Of a stretch of DNA of 64,000 nucleotides, positions 1 through 8,676 are shown in pieces. Every line of letters begins with the position of its first letter. Positions within the stretch are counted from its first letter, which is position 1. The translations under genes were made by a program, and so were the position numbers. Location: assembly GCA_020636255.1 (NCBI GenBank), contig JACJYE010000002.1:558001-622000 (forward strand), read 5' to 3'. This DNA comes from Lewinellaceae bacterium (GTDB lineage Bacteria; Bacteroidota; Bacteroidia; Chitinophagales; Saprospiraceae). The notes beneath the pieces were generated by a model, which was given only the letters and a program-made list of their open reading frames with translations, was not told the DNA's origin and searched no databases.

Positions 1-2364
1 CTTCAGCGCAACCCCAGCCATTTCACCCTGGTACTGCCCACGGGTGACGATGGCCGGACGCTGACGCTGAAGATGTCCAGGTCGAACATCTTCACGCCTG
101 ACTTTCAGGTCTACACCAGCGACAATGGAAAGACGCGTTATGACTACAAGGGCGGCCTGCACTATCACGGCTATGTGGAAGGGGAAGAACACTCCCTGGC
201 CGCGATCAGCGTTTTTGACAATGAGGCCATGGGCCTTATCAGCACGGACGAAGGCAACTACAACCTCGGCAGGATCGGCAATTCCGGCCAGGCGCACATC
301 CTCTACCTCGACAGGAAGATGATCAACCCGCCGCCTTTCGATTGCTCGACAGAGGACGACGGTTTCGGCTACCGGCCGGAGCAACTGAACTTCTCCCAGC
401 GCAACGTCGGCGACTGCACCAAGATCTATATCGAAGGGGGCCAGTCGCTGTTCAACAACCTCGGCTCCGTAGCTTCCGTGACCAACCTGCTGACGGGGGT
501 CTTCAACCAGAGCGCCATCCTGTACGCCAATGAAGGCCTCACCGTCGCCATCTCCGAGATCTTCGTCTGGACGACGCCCGACCCCTACAGCGGCCCCTCG
601 GCCGGCGAGTACCGCGCCCAGTTTCAGGCCAATACCGGCGCTTTCAATGGCGACCTGGGCCATCTGGTCGAGCTGGACAACGTCGGTGGGCAGGCTGCTG
701 GTTTCAGCGGCATCTGCAATGCCAATACGGACGAGAGCCTCTGCTTCAGCGGCTTTTCCGGTACGGGCTTCAGCAACGTGCCTACCTTTTCCTTCAACGT
801 ACAGATCTTCACCCATGAACTGGGGCACCTCTTCGGCTCGCGCCACACCCACGCCTGCGTATGGAACGGCAACAACACGGCCATCGACGGCTGCGCCGGA
901 TTTACCGAAGGCGGCTGTACGCTGCCCGGCAACCCCGCCGGCGGCGGTACCATCATGAGCTATTGTAACGGTACGGGCGTAGGCATCAACTTCACCCTCG
1001 GCTTCGGCCCGCAGCCCGGCAACGTGATCCGCAACACCATCGCGAACGCTACCTGCCTGTCCGTTTCCTGCACGGGCGTCGATAACGACCTCTGCGCCAA
1101 CGCCGACCCGCTCGTCTGCGGCGGCCCGACGCTGGCCGGCAATATGGGCCTGGCCACCGCCAATGACGCTCCCGGCGGCTGTGGCGAGGGCGGCAACGGC
1201 TCCGACCCCGGCGTCTGGTTCAGCTTCACCGGCAACGGCCAGTGGACCACGGTCAGCACCGGCGGCTCCAATTTCGATACGCAGATCAATATCTTCCAGG
1301 GCAACTGCGGCTCGCTCACCTGCATCGGCGGCAATGACGACGTAAGTGTCGGAAACGTCACTTCGCAGTTCTCCTTCTGCGCCGAAGCTGGCGTTCCCTA
1401 TAAGGTTTACCTCGATGGCTTTGGCGGGTCCATCGGTTACTACCAGATCTCCATCTCCTGTGCTGCTACTGTTGCTCCTGTAGCTCCCTGGACTTCGTCC
1501 AATGTAGGCGTTGGCGGCGCTTCATATTCCTCGACGCCCTGCACTACGCCGCCGACCTATTCCATCAGCACCAGCGCCATCAACAACGGCCTGGGGACGG
1601 ATAATATGGGCTTCATCTGGCAAACCCTTTGCGGCGATTTCGAAATGGCCGTACAGGTGACGGCCGTTACGCCCAACGGTTTTGCCGGCCTGATGGCCCG
1701 CGAAAGCACAGGTGCAGGCAGCAAGATGGTTGGCCTGTACACCAACCGCAACAATACGGTGCGCTGGGAAGCACGCACCGCCACCAATGCCAGCAAATCC
1801 GTGAATTTCTTCAGTAAGCCGCTGCCCTACTGGGTCAAACTGGTGCGCCAGGGCAACTGGTTCTACGGGTACTACTCCTACAATGGCGTCAGCTACTTCC
1901 CGGTATCGGCTCAGCAGGTGTCCATGAATGCCTGCATAGCCGTGGGTATGGCCGCTTATGCCAACTACCCGGGCGGGCCGGCTGTGGCATCGTTCTCCGG
2001 CCTTTCTATCGTCGATGGCGTAGCGCCGCTGGCGGTGCTGCCCAGCAATTCCGTTGACCCGGCACTTGTCGGGCGCGACATCAGCCTGTTCCCCAACCCT
2101 GCGAAGGATATGGTGATGCTGGAGTTTGCCAGTACCCGTACCTCTGAGCTTCTGCTCGGGGAAGAAGCCTACTCCAACCAAAAGGTTGGAGGTACGGTGC
2201 GGTTGCGCAACGAACTGGGCCAGCTCATCGAATCGCGGCAGCTGGATAGCGATACCGAACGCCTCGAATGGAACGTCAGCAACCTGAACCCGGGCCTGTA
2301 CTTCTTTGACATACAGATCGAAGGGCAGGCGCCGCAGATGCTGCGATTCGTGAAGGCGAAGTAA
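1..2364 (+). CDS. Secreted reprolysin-like (M12B-type) metalloprotease with T9SS sorting domain, 5' truncated
   Basis: The frame is open from base 1, so the gene begins before the window; the first ATG in the window (73) is internal. The visible part holds the end of a propeptide-like region, then a metzincin zinc site HELGHLFGSRHTH (nt 814-852) and a Met-turn TIMSYC (about 949-966). After these come a PPC-like beta domain (about 1080-1465), a concanavalin/DUF1349-like domain (about 1490-2010) and a type A T9SS sorting domain starting at SLFPNPAKD (about 2084) and ending RFVKAK. It is therefore probably a zinc endopeptidase exported through the T9SS and kept at the surface or released. Its last two modules are shared with the next two genes. 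The sorting domain contains an in-frame two-hairpin element (2142-2191). The N-terminus and signal peptide are not visible. Confidence 0.9.
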   Translation, partial: LQRNPSHFTLVLPTGDDGRTLTLKMSRSNIFTPDFQVYTSDNGKTRYDYKGGLHYHGYVEGEEHSLAAISVFDNEAMGLISTDEGNYNLGRIGNSGQAHILYLDRKMINPPPFDCSTEDDGFGYRPEQLNFSQRNVGDCTKIYIEGGQSLFNNLGSVASVTNLLTGVFNQSAILYANEGLTVAISEIFVWTTPDPYSGPSAGEYRAQFQANTGAFNGDLGHLVELDNVGGQAAGFSGICNANTDESLCFSGFSGTGFSNVPTFSFNVQIFTHELGHLFGSRHTHACVWNGNNTAIDGCAGFTEGGCTLPGNPAGGGTIMSYCNGTGVGINFTLGFGPQPGNVIRNTIANATCLSVSCTGVDNDLCANADPLVCGGPTLAGNMGLATANDAPGGCGEGGNGSDPGVWFSFTGNGQWTTVSTGGSNFDTQINIFQGNCGSLTCIGGNDDVSVGNVTSQFSFCAEAGVPYKVYLDGFGGSIGYYQISISCAATVAPVAPWTSSNVGVGGASYSSTPCTTPPTYSISTSAINNGLGTDNMGFIWQTLCGDFEMAVQVTAVTPNGFAGLMARESTGAGSKMVGLYTNRNNTVRWEARTATNASKSVNFFSKPLPYWVKLVRQGNWFYGYYSYNGVSYFPVSAQQVSMNACIAVGMAAYANYPGGPAVASFSGLSIVDGVAPLAVLPSNSVDPALVGRDISLFPNPAKDMVMLEFASTRTSELLLGEEAYSNQKVGGTVRLRNELGQLIESRQLDSDTERLEWNVSNLNPGLYFFDIQIEGQAPQMLRFVKAK
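2142..2191 (+). repeat. Two-hairpin palindromic element, coding copy 1
   Basis: Hairpin A has arms 2142-2149 and 2154-2161 (loop TTCT, two G-T pairs). Hairpin B has arms CTCCAACC (2172-2179) and GGTTGGAG (2184-2191) with loop AAAA. Both lie within the sorting-domain coding sequence and are translated as roughly SELLLGEEAYSNQKVGGT. Confidence 0.8.
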
Positions 2365-2439
2365 GGAAAATACCGAATGAACCCGGAGGGAAAGACCACT
2401 CAAAACGAGCTCTAGGCCCGCACGGTTTTCGGGCTTCAA

Positions 2440-2480
2440 GGCGCCGCTTTCTGTAAAGATGAAAGCGGCGCCTGTTTTTT
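2440..2480 (+). terminator. Rho-independent terminator of the first metalloprotease gene
   Basis: Perfect 12-bp arms GGCGCCGCTTTC (2440-2451) and GAAAGCGGCGCC (2461-2472) with a 9-nt loop, followed by TGTTTTTT. The same stem recurs after the next two genes. Confidence 0.9.
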
Positions 2481-2486
2481 ATGTTC

Positions 2487-2535
2487 CTCCAAATCAGAGT
2501 TTGAAGGGCGCCTACTCCGGCCGGAAGGCCGGAAG
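2487..2535 (+). repeat. Two-hairpin palindromic element, intergenic copy
   Basis: Hairpin A has arms 2487-2493 and 2500-2506 with one mismatch. The spacer ends in GCCTA, as in the coding copies. Hairpin B is CTCCGGCC (2515-2522), loop GGAA, then GGCCGGAA (2527-2534), followed by GTACGG. The order and spacing match the coding copies, but both arms of B have changed together (AACC/GGTT to GGCC/GGCC). Confidence 0.65.
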
Positions 2536-2566
2536 TACGGGGTTCTAAAAATATTTTTATCTTCTA

Positions 2567-2600
2567 TTTGTTAAAATGATGTAAAATTTTAATAAATTTG
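2567..2600 (+). promoter_or_regulatory. Possible Bacteroidota-type promoter
   Basis: TTTG at 2567-2570 and TAAATTTG at 2593-2600 match the -33 TTTG and -7 TAnnTTTG boxes with a 22-nt spacer. This would leave a leader of about 410 nt before the start at 3019, so the assignment is tentative. Confidence 0.3.
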
Positions 2601-3018
2601 GGTCAAATATCCCCCACCTGACATAATCGTTCACTGACGCCCGGCTTTTACCCAATATCAGACTAAAAACTGTACTGAAAGCCGGATGAAGATATAACAT
2701 GACAATTGCCTTAAAAAAATACCCCCTCCCTGATACACCCATATTGTTTTGAGAGCACAGTACACCCCCAGCATTTGCTGGCCATTGTACCCCCTGTTTT
2801 TTCTGCAAACAAAAGAGCTTTTCGGCTGGTAGCCTAATGTTCCACGGGCTTGAGTACGCCTTCCAGTTTTCGGGGCGGTATACAAGCACGCGGTATTTGC
2901 AACGCTGCACACATGCCAGATCACAATGTGAATGTTGCCTTTCGTCCCGCCGGCCGGTGCAGGTTGTGGAACAGGCGCCTCAATACCACCTTTTTGTAAA
3001 CCGTAAATTGCTAACAAA

Positions 3019-5955
3019 ATGAAGAGACCTTTATTTTCATTCACCAGGAGTATCTTACCCATGATAATTTTACTCCTGAGCTCCGGCGGATCAAGCCTGC
3101 TTGCCCAGTGTACTACTGCCACGTATGGCCAATATCCGACCTCTACCTACTCGCCGACATGTAACGGGTCGCCAAGCAACATCACCACCCTTGCATACGC
3201 CGGCGAATATTCCGTTGTGAGCGTCGTGTCGGGTACCGCCTACACCTTCTCCAGCTCGGTCGGATCGGATTACCTCACCATTACGAACGATTCCGGAACG
3301 CCTCAGGCTTTTGGCACTACCCCGGTAATGTGGACGGCCACCTTCACCGGCACGGTACGCTTTTACACCCATACTAACTCCTCCTGCGGCGAAAGCAGCG
3401 ATTTCCGCACCCGGGCCGTAAGCTGCGGCGGGGCGCCGCCTGCAGCGGGCTGTACTACCGCTACCTATGGGCTGTATCCTTCCTCGACCTACTCGCCCAA
3501 CTGTACCGGGTCGCCAGGCACCATCACCACAGCGGGGTATGCCGGCGAATATTCCAATGTGAGCGTCGTATCGGGCACCACCTATACCTTCTCCAGTTCG
3601 GTCAGCACCGATTTCATCACCATCGCGAACAGCACGCCTACAGTACAGGCCTATGGCACTACCCCGGTAATGTGGACGGCTACTTTCACCGGCACGGCGC
3701 GCTTTTACACCCACACCAACTCCTCCTGCGGTGAAAGCAACACTTCCCGTTCCAGGATCGTAACCTGTAGCGGAGCAGCGCCTCTTGATGGTGAAAACTG
3801 CAGCAACGCACAGAACCTGGCCAGCCTGACGAGCCCTTACAGCAGTACCACCAGCGGTTATGCCGACGACTTCTCCAGCAGCTGCCTCGGCTCCGGCGCA
3901 CCCGACCGGATCTTCTACATCGACGTGCCTAATAACAATACCCTGGTGATCGGCCAGACGGTAAACGCCTATGACTCCAAGGTGCGGATCGCCTACGGCG
4001 GCTCCTGCCCCGGTACTTCGGAAATTACCTGCTATGATGACTCGGATATCCAGAACACTACCTGGCAGAACACCACCGGCTCCACCCAGCGCGTATACTT
4101 CACGCTGGATGGCTTTAGCGGCGGCGCCGGCACCTTCACGCTGGCCTGGTCCCTCAGTGCACCGCCGGTGGGCCCTGTCAACGACCTGTGCAGCAACGCC
4201 CTGCCTATCGCCTGCGGCGCCACGGTCAACGGCACTACAGCTGGCGCTACTTTTGACGATGCGGGCACTTGTGGAGTTTCTAATACAGCCCCCGGCGTCT
4301 GGTATTATTTCACCTCGCCCACCAGCGGTTCCACCACGGTGAGCCTCTGCGGTTCCAGCTACGACACCAAGATCAGCGTGTTCTCCGGTTCCTGCGGCAG
4401 CCTGGTTTGCGTAGGCGGCAACGACGATTTCTGCAGCCTGCAATCGCAATTAAGCTTCAGCGCCACCGCGGGTACTACCTACTATGTGCTGGTGCACGGC
4501 TTCGGCAGCAGCAACGGCGCCTTCAGCCTGAATCTCAGCTGCCCGACAGACCCCTGCGCCAACGATACGCAGGCGCCCACCATCTCCTGCCCGGGTAGTA
4601 TTACGCCGGCAGTTCTGGACCCGAACAACTGCACCAACGCACTGCCGGATTACCGGCCCTACGCCTCCGCTTCCGACAACTGCGACCTCAACCTGGCGCT
4701 GACGCAGAGCCCCGTTCCGGGCACGATCATCACCGGTGTACAAACCGTTACGGTTTCCGTGATCGCTACCGACGATGCCGGCAACAGCAACTCGTGTACG
4801 TATATGGTCCCGCATGTCGACGTTACCGCGCCGACGGCCGTATGCCGCACCGGTGCGGTCATCCTGCCGCCTTCCGGCACCTACACCCTGGGCAATGCCG
4901 ACGTGCTCAACCTGGCCATGACGCACGACAACTGCGGTGGCATAACCGTGTTGAGCATCAGCCCCAGCACGGTTGATGTAAACGACGTAGGCAATACCAT
5001 TCCCGTTATGGTCAGCATTCGCGACGCTTCAGGCAACACGGCTGGCTGTACGGCCAACATCACCGTAAACGTAGGCCAGGCCCTGCCCGAGCCGTGGGTA
5101 TGCGACGGCATCAACAACGGCAGCACCGCCTGCTCCTACAACCCGGTCGATGAGACCTTCACCATTCAGACCGGCGGCGCCAACAACAGCCTGGGCACAG
5201 ATAATCTGGGCTCCATCAACCTGGGGCTTTGCGGTGATTTCGAGATCACCGTCAAGGTCGAAAGCATCACGCCCAATGGTTATGCCGGCCTGATGGCCCG
5301 CGAGAGCGATGCCGTAGGAAGCAAGATGGTTGGCCTGTACACCAACTTCACCAATATGGTCCGCTGGGAATCACGCAGCGTCACCAACGGCAATAAAGCG
5401 GTCAACTTCTACAGCAAGCCGCTGCCCTACTGGCTCAGGCTTGTACGCCAGGGCAACTGGTTCTTCGGCTACTACTCGTACAACGGCGCCAGCTTTGCCC
5501 TCGTTACGGCCCAGATGGTGCCCATGAACAGCTGCCTTGACCTCGGCATGGCCGCCTTTACCAATATCCCGGGCGCCATGGCAACAGCAGTGTTCAGCAA
5601 CGTGGGTATTGCCGCTCAAGTCCCCACTATTGTCGAGCTGCCTGTTACTGATGTCGAGCAGGCCAACGTCAGCCGCAATATCAGCCTGTTCCCCAACCCG
5701 GCACAGGATGTGATTACATTGAGTTTCTCCGAACTCCAGTTCGGAGAAGAAGCCTACTCCAGCGAAAAGGTTGGAGGTACGGTACTGGTACGGCTGCGCA
5801 ATGAGCTGGGCCAGCTCATCGAAACGCGCCAGCTGGATGAAGCGGCCGAACGTTTCGAATGGAACGTCAGCAACCTGAACCCGGGCCTGTACTTCATCGA
5901 AGTTCAATCGGAAGGCCAGGCGCCGCAGACGCTGCGATTCGTTAAAGCGAAATAA
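3019..5955 (+). CDS. Large modular secreted adhesin-like protein with T9SS sorting domain
   Basis: This 978-residue protein has a signal peptide (about 1-30, ending LLAQ). Two near-identical modules of about 110 residues follow (from about 31 and 145, each starting CTTATYG and containing FYTHTNSSCGES). Then come two PPC-like domains (about 258-380 and 388-510), a HYR-like Cys-containing region (from about 516), a concanavalin-like module (about 693-870) and a sorting domain from about 887 (SLFPNPAQD). No protease or glycosidase active site is visible, so a binding or adhesion role is inferred. It lies between two metalloproteases with the same C-terminal half. The sorting domain carries the two-hairpin element. 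The start is the ATG directly before the signal peptide. Confidence 0.85.
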   Translation: MKRPLFSFTRSILPMIILLLSSGGSSLLAQCTTATYGQYPTSTYSPTCNGSPSNITTLAYAGEYSVVSVVSGTAYTFSSSVGSDYLTITNDSGTPQAFGTTPVMWTATFTGTVRFYTHTNSSCGESSDFRTRAVSCGGAPPAAGCTTATYGLYPSSTYSPNCTGSPGTITTAGYAGEYSNVSVVSGTTYTFSSSVSTDFITIANSTPTVQAYGTTPVMWTATFTGTARFYTHTNSSCGESNTSRSRIVTCSGAAPLDGENCSNAQNLASLTSPYSSTTSGYADDFSSSCLGSGAPDRIFYIDVPNNNTLVIGQTVNAYDSKVRIAYGGSCPGTSEITCYDDSDIQNTTWQNTTGSTQRVYFTLDGFSGGAGTFTLAWSLSAPPVGPVNDLCSNALPIACGATVNGTTAGATFDDAGTCGVSNTAPGVWYYFTSPTSGSTTVSLCGSSYDTKISVFSGSCGSLVCVGGNDDFCSLQSQLSFSATAGTTYYVLVHGFGSSNGAFSLNLSCPTDPCANDTQAPTISCPGSITPAVLDPNNCTNALPDYRPYASASDNCDLNLALTQSPVPGTIITGVQTVTVSVIATDDAGNSNSCTYMVPHVDVTAPTAVCRTGAVILPPSGTYTLGNADVLNLAMTHDNCGGITVLSISPSTVDVNDVGNTIPVMVSIRDASGNTAGCTANITVNVGQALPEPWVCDGINNGSTACSYNPVDETFTIQTGGANNSLGTDNLGSINLGLCGDFEITVKVESITPNGYAGLMARESDAVGSKMVGLYTNFTNMVRWESRSVTNGNKAVNFYSKPLPYWLRLVRQGNWFFGYYSYNGASFALVTAQMVPMNSCLDLGMAAFTNIPGAMATAVFSNVGIAAQVPTIVELPVTDVEQANVSRNISLFPNPAQDVITLSFSELQFGEEAYSSEKVGGTVLVRLRNELGQLIETRQLDEAAERFEWNVSNLNPGLYFIEVQSEGQAPQTLRFVKAK
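5725..5776 (+). repeat. Two-hairpin palindromic element, coding copy 2
   Basis: Hairpin A has 11-nt perfectly inverted arms TTCTCCGAACT (5725-5735) and AGTTCGGAGAA (5738-5748). Hairpin B (5757-5776) is partly decayed: CTCCAGC pairs with GTTGGAG through one G-T pair. It is translated as roughly SELQFGEEAYSSEKVGGT. Confidence 0.8.
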
Positions 5956-6431
5956 GTAATAATACCGCCTGAAACCGAAGGGCGTTCAGCCACAAACTGC
6001 CGCCCTTCCGGTTTTTGGGCCCTGTCAGGCGCCGCTTTCTCTTTTTCAGGAAAGCGGCGCTTGCTTTTTTCCGAAAAAAGGCCGATGTTACGGTAACACA
6101 TCCCCCCTTTTATCGTATAAAGCACAAAAAATACCCGCCCCCCACCAATTCTCTACCCAAACAGTACGCACTGTATTACCGGAGCTTGTTTCCAGGACAT
6201 TACAGCAACTTTCTGCTCCGTTTTCATCGTCTATCCCGCCATGCGTTTTGCTGCCCGATACGGGTGGCAGAGCCTTTCGTTTTCCAGTGCCTGCGTAAAA
6301 CCTGGCCCAAGGATAAACGGAGCCTGCATCTATTGCCAAAGGCAACGGCCTGCTGCAATGTATCAGATAGAGAACCAACACCCCCCAAATACATCTAAGC
6401 CAAATTTCATTAACCAAACATCTATTTTCCT
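5956..6431. other. 476-bp intergenic region
   Basis: After the terminator no gene is supported. Open frames here run through the terminator and have Arg/Pro/Cys-rich composition unlike the neighbours. No clear promoter box was found. Confidence 0.5.
6029..6070 (+). terminator. Rho-independent terminator of the second paralogue
   Basis: Arms GCGCCGCTTTC (6029-6039) and GAAAGCGGCGC (6050-6060), then TTGCTTTTTT. It is the same stem as at 2440 and 8635 but with a different loop. Confidence 0.88.
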
Positions 6432-8609
6432 ATGAAGCCGATTACGCTTATTACGCTTCTTACCCTATTCCTTGCTATCACAGCAAATGCACAGCAGATC
6501 AGGCATGCGCCTGAGCGGAATTGCGCCACCCAACTCAGCCCCGAAGCTGCCAACCTCTACATGCAGCGAACGGAGCCCAGGTTCCAGGACTTTCTCCGCC
6601 AGCACCCCAACGGGTATACTCCGGGCCGCGTGGCGCTACTCCAGGTCCCTGTACAGGTCCACATCGTCAGGCGCAGCGATGGGACAGGGGGCATCGACGA
6701 AACAACGGTATGGAATGAATTCGAGAACTGGGTGAAACCTTACTACACTGCGTCCAACCTGGATTTCGTATTCTGCAACGCCACGGACTTCATCAACAGC
6801 GACACCTACTACAACATCTCCGGCGATGCCGAGGGTGACGCTATGTCGGCCGCATACAATGTGGCCAACGTGCTGAACATTTACTTCGTAAACGACCCCG
6901 ACGGCGCCTGCGGCTGGGCGCGGTTCACCGGCGACCTGCCGGTTGACTACATCGTTATCGCCAATGGCTGCGCCGATAACCAGAGCACCGTCGCCCACGA
7001 GATCGGCCACTACTTCGACCTGTTCCACACCCATGAGACCGCCTTCGGCGTGGAATGCCCCGACGGTTCCAACTGCGGTTCGGCCGGCGACCTGCTCTGC
7101 GACACGCCTGCCGACCCCGACGTGAGCGGTAACGTAGACAACAGTTGCAACTATACCGGCAACGCTACGGCCTGCGGCGGACAGGCTTACAACCCCGACC
7201 CCACAAATATCATGTCGTACTCGCTGAAGGCCTGCCGCACCTTTTTCTCCCCCCAGCAGGTCTCCAAGATAGCTTTCACCTCTCTGACAGGCCGTTCTTA
7301 TCTGGACTACAACTGCACCCCTGTGAACGACGTCTGTTCGGGCGCATTCCCGCTGGTTTGCGGGCAGTCGGTTAGCGTCGATATTTCCAGCGCTACGGCG
7401 ACAGACAACCCCAACACCTTCTGCGGCACTAGTTCCAATGGAACTGAAGCTGGCGTCTGGTACACCATCGAGGGCACAGGAGATGTCTTTACGGTTTCCA
7501 CCTGTAATGCTGGAACGGATTACGACAGCAAGCTACAGGTGTTCTCCGGTAGCTGCGGCAGCCTGTCGTGCGTGACGGGCAATGACGATTTCTCCGATTG
7601 CGGGTTAAGCGCCCAGGTGGAGTTCTGTACTGAAGTTGGTGTAGATTATTACATCTACCTCTACGGCTTCGCGGGGAATGTCGGCAGGGCCGAGCTGAGC
7701 GTCTCCTGCGCCACCTTCCCCGCTCCCTGGGAGAGTGCCAACATCGGCAGCGTCGGCACCGGTAACGCTTATGACTACACCTGCGACGAACGGTACTATA
7801 TTTCCGCCGGCTCTGTCAACAACAGCTCCAGCAGCGACAACCTCGCCTCTATCCTGCAACAGTTCTGCGGCGATTTCGAGCTCACCGTTGAAGTAGAAAG
7901 CATCACCTCCAACGGTTTCGCAGGCCTTGTGGCGCGCGAAAGCACCGCCAGCGGCAGCAAAATGGTAGGCCTGTACTCCAACCGGACAAACATCGTGCGC
8001 TGGGAAAGCCGCACGGCCACCAACGGGGCCAAGAACATCAACTTTTACCAAAAGCCCCTCCCCTACTGGCTCAGGCTCACCCGCCAGGGCAGCTGGATCT
8101 ATGGGTACTACTCCTACAACGGCGTCAACTTCTCCTTTGTATCGGCCCAGTACGTCCCCATGAGCAATTGCCTCGATATAGGCATGGCCGCTTTCTCCAA
8201 CATTCCTGGCGTGAAAGCTTCGGCCGTATTCCACAATGTATCCGTCAATGGCGGAGGAGCGCCGCTGGTTGTGCTGCCGCAAAATACCGTCGACCCTTCC
8301 GAAGTGGGCAAAACCGGCCCCAGCATCAGGCTCTTCCCTAACCCGGCCAGGGATGTGGTGACGCTCACCCGTGCCTCCGAGCTTCTGCTCGGAGAAGATT
8401 TTAATTCCTACTCCAACCAAAAGGTTGGAGGTACGGTACTGTTACGGCTGCGCAACGAACTGGGCCAGCTCATCGAAACCCGCCAGCTGGACGGCCCGAT
8501 CGAGCGCCTCGAATGGGATGTCAGCAACCTGAACCCGGGCCTGTACTTCATCGAAGTACAAACGGAAGGGCAGGCGCCGCAGACGCTGCGATTCGTCAAA
8601 GCGAAATAA
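6432..8609 (+). CDS. Secreted M43 pappalysin-like metalloprotease with T9SS sorting domain
   Basis: This 725-residue protein has a signal peptide (about 1-21, ending ANAQQ). The zinc site HEIGHYFDLFHTH is at about 189-201 and the Met-turn NIMSYS at about 259-264, with Cys pairs between them as in M43B enzymes. A PPC-like domain (about 297-430), a concanavalin-like module (about 437-620) and a sorting domain from about 632 (RLFPNPARD) ending RFVKAK follow. It is predicted to be a surface or released zinc endopeptidase. The C-terminal half is paralogous to the two preceding genes although the catalytic domain belongs to a different metzincin family, which suggests module shuffling. The sorting domain carries the two-hairpin element. 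Confidence 0.92.
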   Translation: MKPITLITLLTLFLAITANAQQIRHAPERNCATQLSPEAANLYMQRTEPRFQDFLRQHPNGYTPGRVALLQVPVQVHIVRRSDGTGGIDETTVWNEFENWVKPYYTASNLDFVFCNATDFINSDTYYNISGDAEGDAMSAAYNVANVLNIYFVNDPDGACGWARFTGDLPVDYIVIANGCADNQSTVAHEIGHYFDLFHTHETAFGVECPDGSNCGSAGDLLCDTPADPDVSGNVDNSCNYTGNATACGGQAYNPDPTNIMSYSLKACRTFFSPQQVSKIAFTSLTGRSYLDYNCTPVNDVCSGAFPLVCGQSVSVDISSATATDNPNTFCGTSSNGTEAGVWYTIEGTGDVFTVSTCNAGTDYDSKLQVFSGSCGSLSCVTGNDDFSDCGLSAQVEFCTEVGVDYYIYLYGFAGNVGRAELSVSCATFPAPWESANIGSVGTGNAYDYTCDERYYISAGSVNNSSSSDNLASILQQFCGDFELTVEVESITSNGFAGLVARESTASGSKMVGLYSNRTNIVRWESRTATNGAKNINFYQKPLPYWLRLTRQGSWIYGYYSYNGVNFSFVSAQYVPMSNCLDIGMAAFSNIPGVKASAVFHNVSVNGGGAPLVVLPQNTVDPSEVGKTGPSIRLFPNPARDVVTLTRASELLLGEDFNSYSNQKVGGTVLLRLRNELGQLIETRQLDGPIERLEWDVSNLNPGLYFIEVQTEGQAPQTLRFVKAK
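8375..8430 (+). repeat. Two-hairpin palindromic element, coding copy 3
   Basis: Both hairpins are perfect: CTCCGAGC/GCTCGGAG (8375-8382 and 8387-8394, loop TTCT) and CTCCAACC/GGTTGGAG (8411-8418 and 8423-8430, loop AAAA). It is translated as roughly SELLLGEDFNSYSNQKVG. The spacer is longer than in copies 1 and 2 by a multiple of three. Confidence 0.85.
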
Positions 8610-8634
8610 GTAATAATACCGCCTGAACTCTAAG

Positions 8635-8676
8635 GCGCCGCTTTCTGTAAAACGTGAAAGCGGCGCTTGTTTTTTT
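8635..8676 (+). terminator. Rho-independent terminator of the third paralogue
   Basis: Arms GCGCCGCTTTC (8635-8645) and GAAAGCGGCGC (8656-8666), then TTG and a T run that reaches the stop codon of the convergent gene. The bases between stop codon and stem also match the second paralogue. Confidence 0.88.

Larger units (their letters stand above)
2365..3018. other. 654-bp intergenic region
   Basis: It holds the terminator, a non-coding copy of the two-hairpin element (2487-2535) and a possible promoter (2567-2600). The last 400 bases before the next ATG show no convincing gene. The C-run/T-run sequence around 2725-2810 resembles the stretch before the third paralogue (about 6100-6160) in composition only. 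Confidence 0.6.

Noticed and set aside
2557..3122. Minus-strand open frames of 117 and 154 codons before the second paralogue
   Set aside because: No start context or domain, overlapping frames with low-complexity content.
6015..6398. Open frame of 127 codons in the second intergenic region
   Set aside because: It runs through a strong terminator and its composition is unlike a real protein.
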